A stretch of DNA of 64,000 nucleotides, from assembly GCA_016704435.1 (NCBI GenBank), contig JADJAB010000010.1, forward strand, positions 1 through 64,000, written 5' to 3'. The stretch comes from Rhodobacter sp. (GTDB lineage: Bacteria > Pseudomonadota > Alphaproteobacteria > Rhodobacterales > Rhodobacteraceae). Below the pieces are notes generated by a model. It ran no database searches and was not told the origin of the DNA. It saw nothing but the letters and a program-made list of their open reading frames with translations. The number at the start of each line of letters is the position of its first letter. Position 1 is the first letter of the stretch. The translations under genes and the position numbers were made by a program. This document shows, one piece after another, positions 9,822-17,274 of the stretch.

Positions 9822-11801
9822 ATGACCACGCGCATTTCATATGCCTTTTCCTTTGCTCTGGCGGCGCTTGCCCCCTCTGCCGCGCTGACCGAGACGCGCG
9901 CCGTGGTGGTTGGGGTGTCGGATTATCTGGTGCTGGACGCCGATCTGAAGGGGCCGTCGCATGACGCCCGCCTGATGGCCGAGACGCTGATCGCGCGCGG
10001 GGTGTCGCCGGGTGCGGTGACGGTGCTGTCATCCGACCCGGCGGGCCTTCCCGTTGGCGTTGCCACCGGCGCGCCCACCCGCGACGGCATCCTGACCGCG
10101 ATGCAGGCCGCCGCTGCGGCCTCTGCCCCCGGCGATACGGTGGTGTTCTACTTTTCCGGCCACGGCTCGCAGGCCCCCGATGCCTCGGGGGATGAGGGCG
10201 GCGGCTATGACGAGATCCTGCTGCCCGCCGATGCCGCCGGCTGGAAAGGCGCCATCGGGGCAGTGGAAAACGCGCTGCTGGACGATGAATTGCAGGCCTT
10301 TGCGCAGGAGTTGATGGACCGCGATGTCGCGCTGGTCGGGCTGATCGACGCCTGCCATTCGGCCACCGGCTTTCGTGCCATCGGCGGCGAGGGCGTGGCC
10401 AAGGTGCTGGAGCCCGAGGCGCTGGGCATCCCCGCAGATGCGGCCTCGGCCCCCGCCACGGCGCCGCTGACCCTTTCGGGCGACTACGTCTTCCTTTACT
10501 CCTCGCAATCCGACGAGCGGTCGTTCGAATACCCGTTCGGCGATGACGGCACCTGGCATGGCGAGTTCACCCTGCGGCTGGCGCAGGTGCTGGCCGCCGC
10601 CCCTGAGGCCAGTTGGCGGCAGGTGATGGATGCGGCAACCGGGCTGATGACTCTGGGCCCGGCCCGGCAGATGCCGGAAGGCGAAGGCCCGCTGCTGGAT
10701 GCGCAGGTCTTCGGCACCGCGACCGAAACGCCGCGCTTTGCGCTTACGGGCGCGAAGGTCGAGGCCGGGCTCTTGCAGGGCCTCGACACGGGTGCCGAAC
10801 TGGCGCTCTACGCCGACGGGGCAGGGGGCGAGCCGCTGGGCCTTGCCAACGTTGCCAAAGCCGATGCACGCAGTGCCATGCTTTCCGGCGACATCCCCGC
10901 AGGCGCCGCCTGGGCCGAGCTGTCCGCCGCCGCCCCGCCGCCGCCCCTCACCCTGGCCGCGCCGGTGCGTGCCGACGAAAATGATGGCCTTGACTATGCG
11001 GCCTGGGAAGCGGCCCTTCCGCAGCCCGGCGCGAACCCGGCGCTGGTGCCGATCCTGGTCGATGGCGCGGTGGCGCTGGCCAATGCCGATGGCGTTCTGG
11101 ACCCCGAAGGCCTCGGATCGACCCCGCGCGTAGCCCGTGAAGACGGCGAGACCGAGGCCGACGCCATCGTACGCGCGCTGGAGACCGCCGCCCATGGCCT
11201 GCGCCTGCGCGACACGCTGGCCGGAGCCGCCGCGGGCCGGGGGCTGACTGACAGGCCGGTGATCGAGATGCAGATCGAACGTCGCCCTGCGGTCGTCGAA
11301 GGCGACAGCTGCGGAAGCGCGGGTAAAGGCGAGGCCGCCGACCCGGCGCAAGGCGTGCAGCCCTGCGACCAGCTGTGGCTGGTGCTGACCAACACCTCGG
11401 GTAAGGCGCAGGATGTCAGCGTGCTTTACTTTTCGACCGACTTTTCGGTCGCTCCGATCTGGCCGGTCAACAACCTGGCCAACCGCCTGGCCCCCGGCGA
11501 AAGCGTGACCATCGGCCTGCAGATCGCGCCCGGCAGCACGGCCGGGCTGGAGGAAATCTGGGTGCTGGCCGTGCCAGAAAGCGACACGGGCGCCCGGGTC
11601 GATCTGACCCGGCTGGCCAGCCCCGAGATGACCCGCGATTTCGCCGGTGCATCGGATGAGATGACTTTGTGGCTGGAAGGCCGCATGATCGACCCTGCTG
11701 AGGCCGCGATGCGCGGATTCTCGTTGAAACCGGCAGCCCTGACGATGATCCGTCAGGTGGTGCGACTGAAACCCTCCGGCGAATTGACGCCGGAATTATG
11801 A
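9822..11801 (+). CDS. Exported caspase-fold cysteine protease (peptidase C14), second copy, intact
   Basis: An intact paralogue of the gene at 3369. The ATG at 9822 opens a signal peptide (FALAALAPSAALTET). The caspase domain spans about residues 26-290, with His114 (YFSGHGSQ) and Cys178 (IDACHSATG) as the catalytic dyad and GVSDYLVLDADLKGPSHDA at its start. A middle region (about 305-520) is rich in Ala/Pro and unassigned. The C-terminal region (about 530-650, NTSGKAQDVSVLYFSTDFS, then LAPGESVTIGLQIAPGS) resembles the C-terminus of caspase 1. The stop is 13 bases before the serine protease gene at 11815, which has its own GGAG, so the two are probably one transcript. Bacterial caspases of the metacaspase type often cut after Arg or Lys; the specificity of this one cannot be read from sequence. 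Confidence 0.92.
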   Translation: MTTRISYAFSFALAALAPSAALTETRAVVVGVSDYLVLDADLKGPSHDARLMAETLIARGVSPGAVTVLSSDPAGLPVGVATGAPTRDGILTAMQAAAAASAPGDTVVFYFSGHGSQAPDASGDEGGGYDEILLPADAAGWKGAIGAVENALLDDELQAFAQELMDRDVALVGLIDACHSATGFRAIGGEGVAKVLEPEALGIPADAASAPATAPLTLSGDYVFLYSSQSDERSFEYPFGDDGTWHGEFTLRLAQVLAAAPEASWRQVMDAATGLMTLGPARQMPEGEGPLLDAQVFGTATETPRFALTGAKVEAGLLQGLDTGAELALYADGAGGEPLGLANVAKADARSAMLSGDIPAGAAWAELSAAAPPPPLTLAAPVRADENDGLDYAAWEAALPQPGANPALVPILVDGAVALANADGVLDPEGLGSTPRVAREDGETEADAIVRALETAAHGLRLRDTLAGAAAGRGLTDRPVIEMQIERRPAVVEGDSCGSAGKGEAADPAQGVQPCDQLWLVLTNTSGKAQDVSVLYFSTDFSVAPIWPVNNLANRLAPGESVTIGLQIAPGSTAGLEEIWVLAVPESDTGARVDLTRLASPEMTRDFAGASDEMTLWLEGRMIDPAEAAMRGFSLKPAALTMIRQVVRLKPSGELTPEL

Positions 11802-11814
11802 ACGGAGACAAGAA

Positions 11815-12882
11815 ATGAAACGCAGACTCATTGGTACGGTGTTCACTGCCTTTCTGGCGCTGGCAGGGGCCACGGCCGCCCAGACGGACAAGATGGGAAA
11901 TTTTGACATTATAGATGCGGCCAAGGTCAAAAAGGATTCTCCCTATGGCTTTGCCGAATCCGGCAAGAAGGCCGAGGCAGGCAAGGCCGCGGTGGCCGCC
12001 GGATCAAAGGTGATCGGCGGCGAGGTGGCGGCCGAAGGCGCCTGGCCCTGGCAGGTGGCGCTGGTGGTCAGCGGCGTGCCGGTGTCGACCGACAGCCAGT
12101 TCTGCGGCGGCTCTCTGGTGCTGGATACCTGGGTGTTGACGGCGGCGCATTGCGTCCACTGGGCCGACGACAAGGGCGTCTGGGCCGACATCGACCCGAA
12201 ATCGGTTTCGATCGTGGTGGGCACCAACAAGCTGGATGGCTCGGGCGACGTGATCCCGGTTGAAAAGATCATCCGCCATCCGTCCTATTCGGGCAACCAG
12301 TTCGACTATGACATCGCGCTGATCAAGCTTGCGCGCGCGCCGACCGTGCCCTTCAAGACCGTTGAAGTGCCGGATGCCGATTTCGGCTCGGTGCTGAACC
12401 AGCCCGGCGTGACCACCATCGTGACCGGCTGGGGCCTGCAGAACGGCGCGGCGCCGTCGCCCGAACTGCGCCAGGCACAGATCCAGATGCTGGACCGCAA
12501 CCTGTGCAATACCGCGATGATGGAGGCCCGCGCCGAAGAGGCCGCCAAGGGCTTTGTCTACGCGGCCGAGGTCTTCGCCCTGTCCGAGAACGACGCCTAT
12601 GCCCTGTGGGACCAGCTGATCGCCAAGGCGCCGATGCCGATGAGCGAGAACATGATCTGTTCAGGCACCTTCGAGGGCGGCAAGACCAGCTGCAACGGCG
12701 ACAGTGGCGGCCCCTTGGTGGTGCCGCTGGAGGACGGCAGCTACATCCAGGCCGGTATTGTCAGCTGGGGCCTGACCGCGGCCTCGGGGCGCGGCTGCGA
12801 GGAGCAGGCGATGTTCTCGGCCTATACCGACATCTCGCATTTCGTGCCCTGGCTGAACGAGGTGCTGACGACCAACCCGTGA
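11815..12882 (+). CDS. Exported chymotrypsin-fold (S1A) serine protease, zymogen
   Basis: A secreted S1 family protease of 355 residues with a signal peptide (residues 1-22). A pro-region of about 43 residues ends at Lys65 before VIGGEVAAEGAWPWQVAL, the standard zymogen activation junction (new N-terminus Val66). The triad is His112 (LTAAHC), Asp166 (DYDIALIKL) and Ser297 (CNGDSGGPL). The residue equivalent to trypsin Asp189 is Thr291, so classic Arg/Lys specificity is not expected. Paired cysteines support a disulfide-bonded extracytoplasmic enzyme. An insertion of about 30 residues (EARAEEAAKGFVYAAEVFAL) lies before the active-site serine region. It follows the intact caspase gene by 13 bases. 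Activation at Lys65 needs another protease, and the neighbouring caspase or Deg protease is a plausible activator (inference). Confidence 0.93.
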   Translation: MKRRLIGTVFTAFLALAGATAAQTDKMGNFDIIDAAKVKKDSPYGFAESGKKAEAGKAAVAAGSKVIGGEVAAEGAWPWQVALVVSGVPVSTDSQFCGGSLVLDTWVLTAAHCVHWADDKGVWADIDPKSVSIVVGTNKLDGSGDVIPVEKIIRHPSYSGNQFDYDIALIKLARAPTVPFKTVEVPDADFGSVLNQPGVTTIVTGWGLQNGAAPSPELRQAQIQMLDRNLCNTAMMEARAEEAAKGFVYAAEVFALSENDAYALWDQLIAKAPMPMSENMICSGTFEGGKTSCNGDSGGPLVVPLEDGSYIQAGIVSWGLTAASGRGCEEQAMFSAYTDISHFVPWLNEVLTTNP

Positions 12883-12901
12883 CCGGCGGTTGATCCACAA
12901 G

Positions 12902-12936
12902 AAAGCCCCGTCCTGCGGCCTGCAGGGCGGGGCTTT
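12902..12936. terminator. Bidirectional rho-independent terminator
   Basis: AAAGCCCCG-T-CCTGC pairs with GCAGG-GCGGGGCTTT to form a strong hairpin with A and T ends on either side. It lies between the convergent serine protease (ends 12882) and glycosyltransferase (ends 12956) genes and can stop transcription from both sides. Confidence 0.8.
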
Positions 12937-12955
12937 CGACTGTCGACCGGGCCGT

Positions 12956-13969
12956 TCAGACGAGCTGTTCCCACAGCCCGCGCATTTCGGGCCGCGTCTT
13001 GATCGAGAAAATCTGCTCGCGCCACATCCGCAACGACCGGTTGCGCAGCCGCCCCAGAAGCCCGCCCGAGGCGCGGTTCAGCGCCTCCATCTCGTCGCGG
13101 ATGGCATCCGAGAGGCTGACCAGAGTCAGGTCCTCTTCGCGGTTCACATTGCGCTTCTTCCAGTAGTCCAGCGCGATCTCGCGGTCCGGGTGCGACGACG
13201 ATCCGCGCGCCGATTTCATCAGGAAGCTGTCGCTGTCCTTGACCATGTAGTGATTGATCTGCGCCAGACCGTAGGGCTCCGGGTCGGTGACCTGAAAGCC
13301 GCGGACCGTCACATCCTCGATCAACCGGCCCGAACCGTTGCGGATGATCCGCCCGCCGGTTGCGGGCCGCTTGGGCATGTGGATGCCGGGCAGCTGATAG
13401 CTGTCGGTGCGAAACAGCGTCTTGACCGGCATCGGATAGCGCGCGGGCAGGGTGATCTCGCTGGCCATGGAAAAGCGTTCGGTGACGATCCGCTTGTCCA
13501 GTCGCCGCAGGTTGGAATTGCCGAAGATGCGCCAGTTCAGCCGGACCTCGTCGGCATCCTCGGTCGCGGCGATCAGATCCTGCACCTGGCCCTGTCCCAC
13601 GTTCACCCGCAGGAATTCGTCGCCGTCCAGCGCCATGCACCATTTTGCCGCGGCGTATTCCGGCAACCGCGCGGCGCGACGATAGGCACGGTTCTGGAAG
13701 GTGGCGCGGACCCAGGGCTTGCGGAAATCGTTGTTGAGATAGCGGATCACACCCATTTCCTGCAGCGTCCAGAGGGCGCGTTCGGTGGTGTCGAAACTGC
13801 CGTTCTGGAACACCACGATATCGGTGAAGCCGATCATCCGGTGGTAGCCGATCCATTCGAGGATGTTCGGACCTTCGTCCTTGACCGTGGTCACCAGCAT
13901 GACCCGATCATCGCCGCCTGCGCTGCGCTGCATCTGCTTCACCCTTGCCTCGTGCGGCGCGGACTGCAT
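12956..13969 (-). CDS. Family 2-like glycosyltransferase (DUF/Glyco_tranf_2_4 type)
   Basis: A cytoplasmic transferase that probably adds a sugar to a surface polysaccharide or lipid. It carries TTVKDEGPNILEWIGYHRMIGF and FQNGSFDTT at the N-terminus and ALDGDEFLRV as the metal-binding DXD-like motif, typical of the alphaproteobacterial glycosyltransferase group related to GT2/GT92. Up to 337 residues. The first ATG (13969) has no ribosome site. The internal ATG at 13933 (MQRSAGGDD) follows AAGGG nine bases away and may be the real start. The gene stands alone between two terminators inside the protease/LLTN region, and nothing in it links it to proteolysis. Confidence 0.8.
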   Translation of the reverse strand: MQSAPHEARVKQMQRSAGGDDRVMLVTTVKDEGPNILEWIGYHRMIGFTDIVVFQNGSFDTTERALWTLQEMGVIRYLNNDFRKPWVRATFQNRAYRRAARLPEYAAAKWCMALDGDEFLRVNVGQGQVQDLIAATEDADEVRLNWRIFGNSNLRRLDKRIVTERFSMASEITLPARYPMPVKTLFRTDSYQLPGIHMPKRPATGGRIIRNGSGRLIEDVTVRGFQVTDPEPYGLAQINHYMVKDSDSFLMKSARGSSSHPDREIALDYWKKRNVNREEDLTLVSLSDAIRDEMEALNRASGGLLGRLRNRSLRMWREQIFSIKTRPEMRGLWEQLV

Positions 13970-14098
13970 GGCCCGCGCGCTTCATTGGGGGCAAGGATGC
14001 AGTCCGGGGCCGGTGCGGGGCAAGCATAACCACCTCGGCGAGGCTGCCTTTGTGGCAATTGCGTGGCCGTGGGGCAACGGCCGGTGGCCGCAAAGGCA

Positions 14099-14128
14099 AG
14101 GGGCCCGGACCATCCGGTCCGGGCCCTT
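14099..14128. terminator. Stem-loop terminator downstream of LLTN gene 2
   Basis: GGGCCCGGACC (14101-14111) pairs with GGTCCGGGCCC (14116-14126) around a four-base loop, an 11-bp perfect stem flanked by AAG and TTG. It lies 26 bases after the LLTN gene 2 stop. The T tract is short. Confidence 0.65.
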
Positions 14129-14153
14129 GTCGCCCATCTTGTGGGCGCTGTCG

Positions 14154-14972
14154 TCAGTTCGTCAGCAGGTAGTAGCTGTTGCGCGACCGGCCGGCATTTT
14201 CCACCGTGATGTAGAAGTAACCGTCCCAGGCCGGCACGAAATCGCAATAGACCGAGTCCGAGGGCGAGACGTCGTAGCAGATGACGTTGCCGTTCTCGTC
14301 GGTGATCACCATGTCAAGGTTTGCATCGCCGTCGCCGGCGATCGCCACCTCGGCATAGGAATTGCCGTAGAACGGCACTTCCCAGACGTCGGTGCTGCCC
14401 GCAGGCAACCGTGACAGCCAGGAGACCGCGCCGCCGATGCGCCCGCGCGAGCCTTCTGCCTCGGCGTCCGAGATGATGCCTTTCAGCGCCTCGTCATCGC
14501 CGGCCAGTTCGGTCGCCATCGCAAACATCTGTGCGGCAGTGGCGGGGGCTTCGGAAGCACCCTCGTCTTCCGAGGTGGTCGACAGGAAGGTGGCCTTCGC
14601 CACCGGGCGCACTTCGCCGTTCATCACCGGCGCCGGGGCGGCGGGCACGGCGGCGGGCGCTGCCTTCTTGCGGGTGGTCTGCTGGTCGGCGCCCTCAAGG
14701 GTGATCAGGCTGGCGTCCAGAATGGCCGGCTCCTGAACCTCGCCTTCGGCCGAGGCGGCCAGCTTGGCGGCGGTCAGCACGGTCAGCGCATCGCCCGAGG
14801 CGACGCCCATCGCGTAAAGCTCATAGGCCATCGACATGGTGGCCGCAGCGCCCGGCTCTCCGGTGCCATCGACGGTGACGTTCGATCCGGTCTTGTCCTG
14901 GGCAATCACCGGCAGGGTCAGCGCCACCAAGGCGGTGGTGGCCAGGGTCAGGGAAAGGGTTTTGAGTTTCAT
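14154..14972 (-). CDS. Exported protein of unknown function, LLTN family member 2
   Basis: Unrecognised family; 272 residues. It has a signal peptide (residues 1-24, ending LPVIAQD) and then an alpha-helical segment (AYELYAMGVASGDALTVL). A low-complexity Ala/Pro linker with KKAAPAAVPAAPAPV follows, then a second helical segment (MFAMATELAGDDEALKGI). The C-terminal beta-rich domain contains ANLDMVITDENGNVIC-X10-C and ends SYYLLTN. The same helix, beta-domain, CX10C and LLTN order occurs at 5483 and 15098. The linker is missing from the other two and may be a flexible or cleavable hinge. Candidate operator copy 3 lies about 90 bases upstream. The cysteine pair suggests a disulfide in the periplasm. 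Function unknown. Confidence 0.82.
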   Translation of the reverse strand: MKLKTLSLTLATTALVALTLPVIAQDKTGSNVTVDGTGEPGAAATMSMAYELYAMGVASGDALTVLTAAKLAASAEGEVQEPAILDASLITLEGADQQTTRKKAAPAAVPAAPAPVMNGEVRPVAKATFLSTTSEDEGASEAPATAAQMFAMATELAGDDEALKGIISDAEAEGSRGRIGGAVSWLSRLPAGSTDVWEVPFYGNSYAEVAIAGDGDANLDMVITDENGNVICYDVSPSDSVYCDFVPAWDGYFYITVENAGRSRNSYYLLTN

Positions 14973-15061
14973 CTTTCGGTCCTATGCTTTGGCGGTCCGA
15001 GGATCGGGCCGGGATGCGCTGATGTTGGCACTACCGGAAGCGTTTGAAAAGCCAGCATGGT

Positions 15062-15078
15062 GTGACAAATCATGTCAT
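15062..15078. promoter_or_regulatory. Candidate operator, copy 3 (before LLTN gene 2)
   Basis: GTGACAAATCATGTCAT, a 17-bp near-palindrome (TGAC-N7-GTCA core), shares GTGACAAAT with the site at 9746. It lies between the stop of LLTN gene 3 and the start of LLTN gene 2, 90 bases upstream of the latter. It fits the three-site pattern RTGACAAA-N5-KTCAY. Confidence 0.5.
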
Positions 15079-15097
15079 CGGGGCGGGCGGGCGGTGA

Positions 15098-15775
15098 TCA
15101 GTTCGTCAGCAGCCGGTAGGTGTTCGCGGCCTCGCCCCGGTTGGTCACGGTGACGGTGAAGAACCCGTTCCAGGCCGGGGTGAAGCCGCAATAGGCCAGG
15201 TCGGCCGGGCCGGTTTCGCGGCAGATCGTGGCGCCGGTCTCGTCCCTGACCTCAAGGTCGAGGTTCGCGGCACCATCGCCGATCACCGCCAGTTCGGCCC
15301 GGCTCTGGCCGAAGAACGGGATGCGCCAGCTGTCTTCTCGCCCGCCCGCCAGCGCGGAATGGCCCTGGCTGACCCTGCCCCGGCTGCGCTGCCGGCCCGC
15401 AAGATCGGCGGCCACCTCGGCCAGCGCCGGGTCGCCCTCGGCCATCAGGAGGGCCAGCGCCAGCGCCGCCTCGGAACCCGGATCGTGCGGCAGGCCGGGG
15501 GCCGGGGCACTTTCTTCCGGCGGGCGGGCTGGCCCCTCCCAACCGGTCGCGGCGCGGGTGTCGACCGACCGGGCCAGCCGAACGGCGGTCAGCAGGACCA
15601 GCGGATCGTCGCCGTCCCGACCCATCGCGAAAAGCTGCTCGGCCAGCACCAGCACCCGGACCGCGCCAGGCGTCGCGTCGCCCGCCGGCGCAAGGTTCGG
15701 CCCCTCTCCGGCACGGGTTGGCAGGGCCGCGAAGGACACAAAGGCGGCGAGGGCGAGGGCGGGGCAAAGGCGCAT
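15098..15775 (-). CDS. Exported protein of unknown function, LLTN family member 3
   Basis: Third paralogue, 225 residues. I take the ATG at 15775 (MRLCPALALAAFVSFAALP) because it starts a clear signal peptide; the longer frame upstream has no leader. The helical part has LAEQLFAMGRDGDDPLVLLT, close to the equivalent region of member 2. The C-terminal domain has ANLDLEVRDETGATIC-X10-C and FTPAWNGFFTVTV and ends YRLLTN at 15098. It is in the same direction as member 2, 125 bases before it; that gap holds candidate operator copy 3. No copy of the 17-bp site is seen before this gene itself. Function unknown. Confidence 0.82.
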   Translation of the reverse strand: MRLCPALALAAFVSFAALPTRAGEGPNLAPAGDATPGAVRVLVLAEQLFAMGRDGDDPLVLLTAVRLARSVDTRAATGWEGPARPPEESAPAPGLPHDPGSEAALALALLMAEGDPALAEVAADLAGRQRSRGRVSQGHSALAGGREDSWRIPFFGQSRAELAVIGDGAANLDLEVRDETGATICRETGPADLAYCGFTPAWNGFFTVTVTNRGEAANTYRLLTN

Positions 15776-15922
15776 CTGGGGGCATTCGGGTTGCGTCGTG
15801 ATCAGGCCAGAGTGGCGCAAGCCGGCGGCGGGCGAAAGGCGGGAAATTCGGGCCGGTGCCGTGGCGGCCCTTCCTGCCGCCGGGCATTCGCGCTAGCCAA
15901 GGGGCAAGGAAAGGACCCCGTC

Positions 15923-17100
15923 ATGCCCGCCACGCCCGCCCCGATGCCAACCGTCCGCGATATCCTTGCCCGGCTGATCGCCTTCGACACGGTTTCGTCC
16001 AACCCCAACCGGGCGCTGGTGGATTGGGTGGCGGCGCTGCTGAAGGGTGACGGGATCGACAGACTGCTGGTGCCGGATGCCAGCGGCGGCAAGGCGAACC
16101 TCTATGCGGCGAGCGGCCCTGCGGGCGGCGGCGGGGTGATGCTCTCGGGCCATACCGACGTGGTGCCGGTCGAGGGCGGCACTGGACCCGCCCGCCGTTC
16201 CAGGCTGACCGAGGCCGAAGGCCGGCTTTACGGGCGCGGCACGGCGGACATGAAGGGCTTTGTCGCTTGCGCCATCGGGCGATGCTGCAGGCGGCGCGGG
16301 CTGGCGTGAAGGTGCCGCTGCATCTGGCGCTGTCCTACGACGAGGAAATCGGCTGCATGGGTGTGCGCAGCCTGATCGAGGTGCTGGAGGGCGCACCCGA
16401 CCGGCCCCGGTTCTGCATCGTGGGCGAGCCGACGGGGATGCAGGTGGCAACGGGCCACAAGGGCAAGGTGGCGCTGCGCGCGACCTGCACGGGCCGTGAG
16501 GGGCATTCGGCCTTGGCGCCGATGGCGCTGAACGCGCTGCATCTGGCGGCGGATTTCATCGGCGTGATCCGGGCCGTGCAAGCGCGGGTGGCGGCCGAAG
16601 GGCCCTTTGATGGCGACTACGACGTGTCCTATACCACGGTTCACGCGGGCAAGATGCAGGGCGGCGTGCAGGTCAATATCGTGCCGAACCGGGCCACGGT
16701 GGATTTCGAGATCCGGTCGCTGGCGGGAGTGGACGTGGCGGCGCTGATCGAAGAGCTGCGCGCCGGGGCCGAGGCGGCGGTGGCGCCGTTGCGCGCGGCG
16801 TTCCCGGAGGCGGCAATCTCGGTCGATCGGCTGTGGGACTATCCCGGTCTGGGAACGGCGGTGGATGCCGAGGTGGTGCGTTTCGTCAAAGCGCTGACCG
16901 GGGCGAATGGCACGATCAAGGTGGCCTTCGGCACCGAGGGCGGGCTGTTTGACGCGCGGCTGGGGATCCCCACGGTTATCTGCGGTCCGGGGTCGATGGC
17001 GCAGGGCCACAAGCCGGATGAATTCGTGGCGGTAGAGCAGTTGCAGCGCTGCGAGGCGATGCTGGGCGGGCTGGTGGAGCAATTGACGCAGGGGTTTTGA
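15923..17100 (+). pseudogene. argE: M20 family deacylase, acetylornithine deacetylase type (ArgE), frameshifted
   Basis: A zinc amidohydrolase that removes the N-acetyl group from acetylornithine or a related N-acyl amino acid. The ATG at 15923 follows AAGGAAAGGA. The metal and catalytic motifs are GHTDVVPV, GRGTADMKGF, YDEEIGCMG (general base Glu) and GEPTGMQ, with the dimerisation domain in the middle and GTEGGLFDARLGIPTVICGPG and HKPDEF at the end. The frame breaks near 16277, where ACAIG should continue as RAMLQAARAG; one base is missing. A local disturbance near 16185 (GGTGPARRS instead of a usual W-x-x-D-PF segment) suggests a compensated pair of errors. No other arginine genes lie nearby, so the exact substrate is open. 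Confidence 0.85.
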
Positions 17101-17174
17101 TGCGGAGCGCCCGCCGAAGAGGCGGTCGCGGGTCTTTTGTCTCGTCGGCGCTTGGGCGCTTCTCCTCGGCTGAT

Positions 17175-17223
17175 GAGGGGCGCCGCCCCTCAAACTCCTC
17201 GAAGTATTTGAGCCGAGATGAAG
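17175..17223. repeat. Dispersed intergenic element, GAGTATTT/AGATGAAG type
   Basis: A short inverted repeat (GAGGGGCG/CGCCCCTC) is followed by GAAGTATTTGAGCCGAGATG and AAG. This is a degenerate copy of the element also found at 28878, 33287, 36547, 52299 and 55608. It lies between the deacylase and mnmH genes. Confidence 0.6.
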
Positions 17224-17274
17224 CGGAAAGGGCAGGTTCTGGCGCCGGGCTGCGGAGCGCGGTAGAAGGCGGGC

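Noticed and set aside
3369..15775. Protease island as an antiphage defence system
   Set aside because: No sensor ATPase, nuclease, gasdermin-like or nucleotide-signalling gene is present, and the signal peptides place the enzymes outside the cytoplasm. This does not exclude a death pathway, but there is no support for defence in the sequence.
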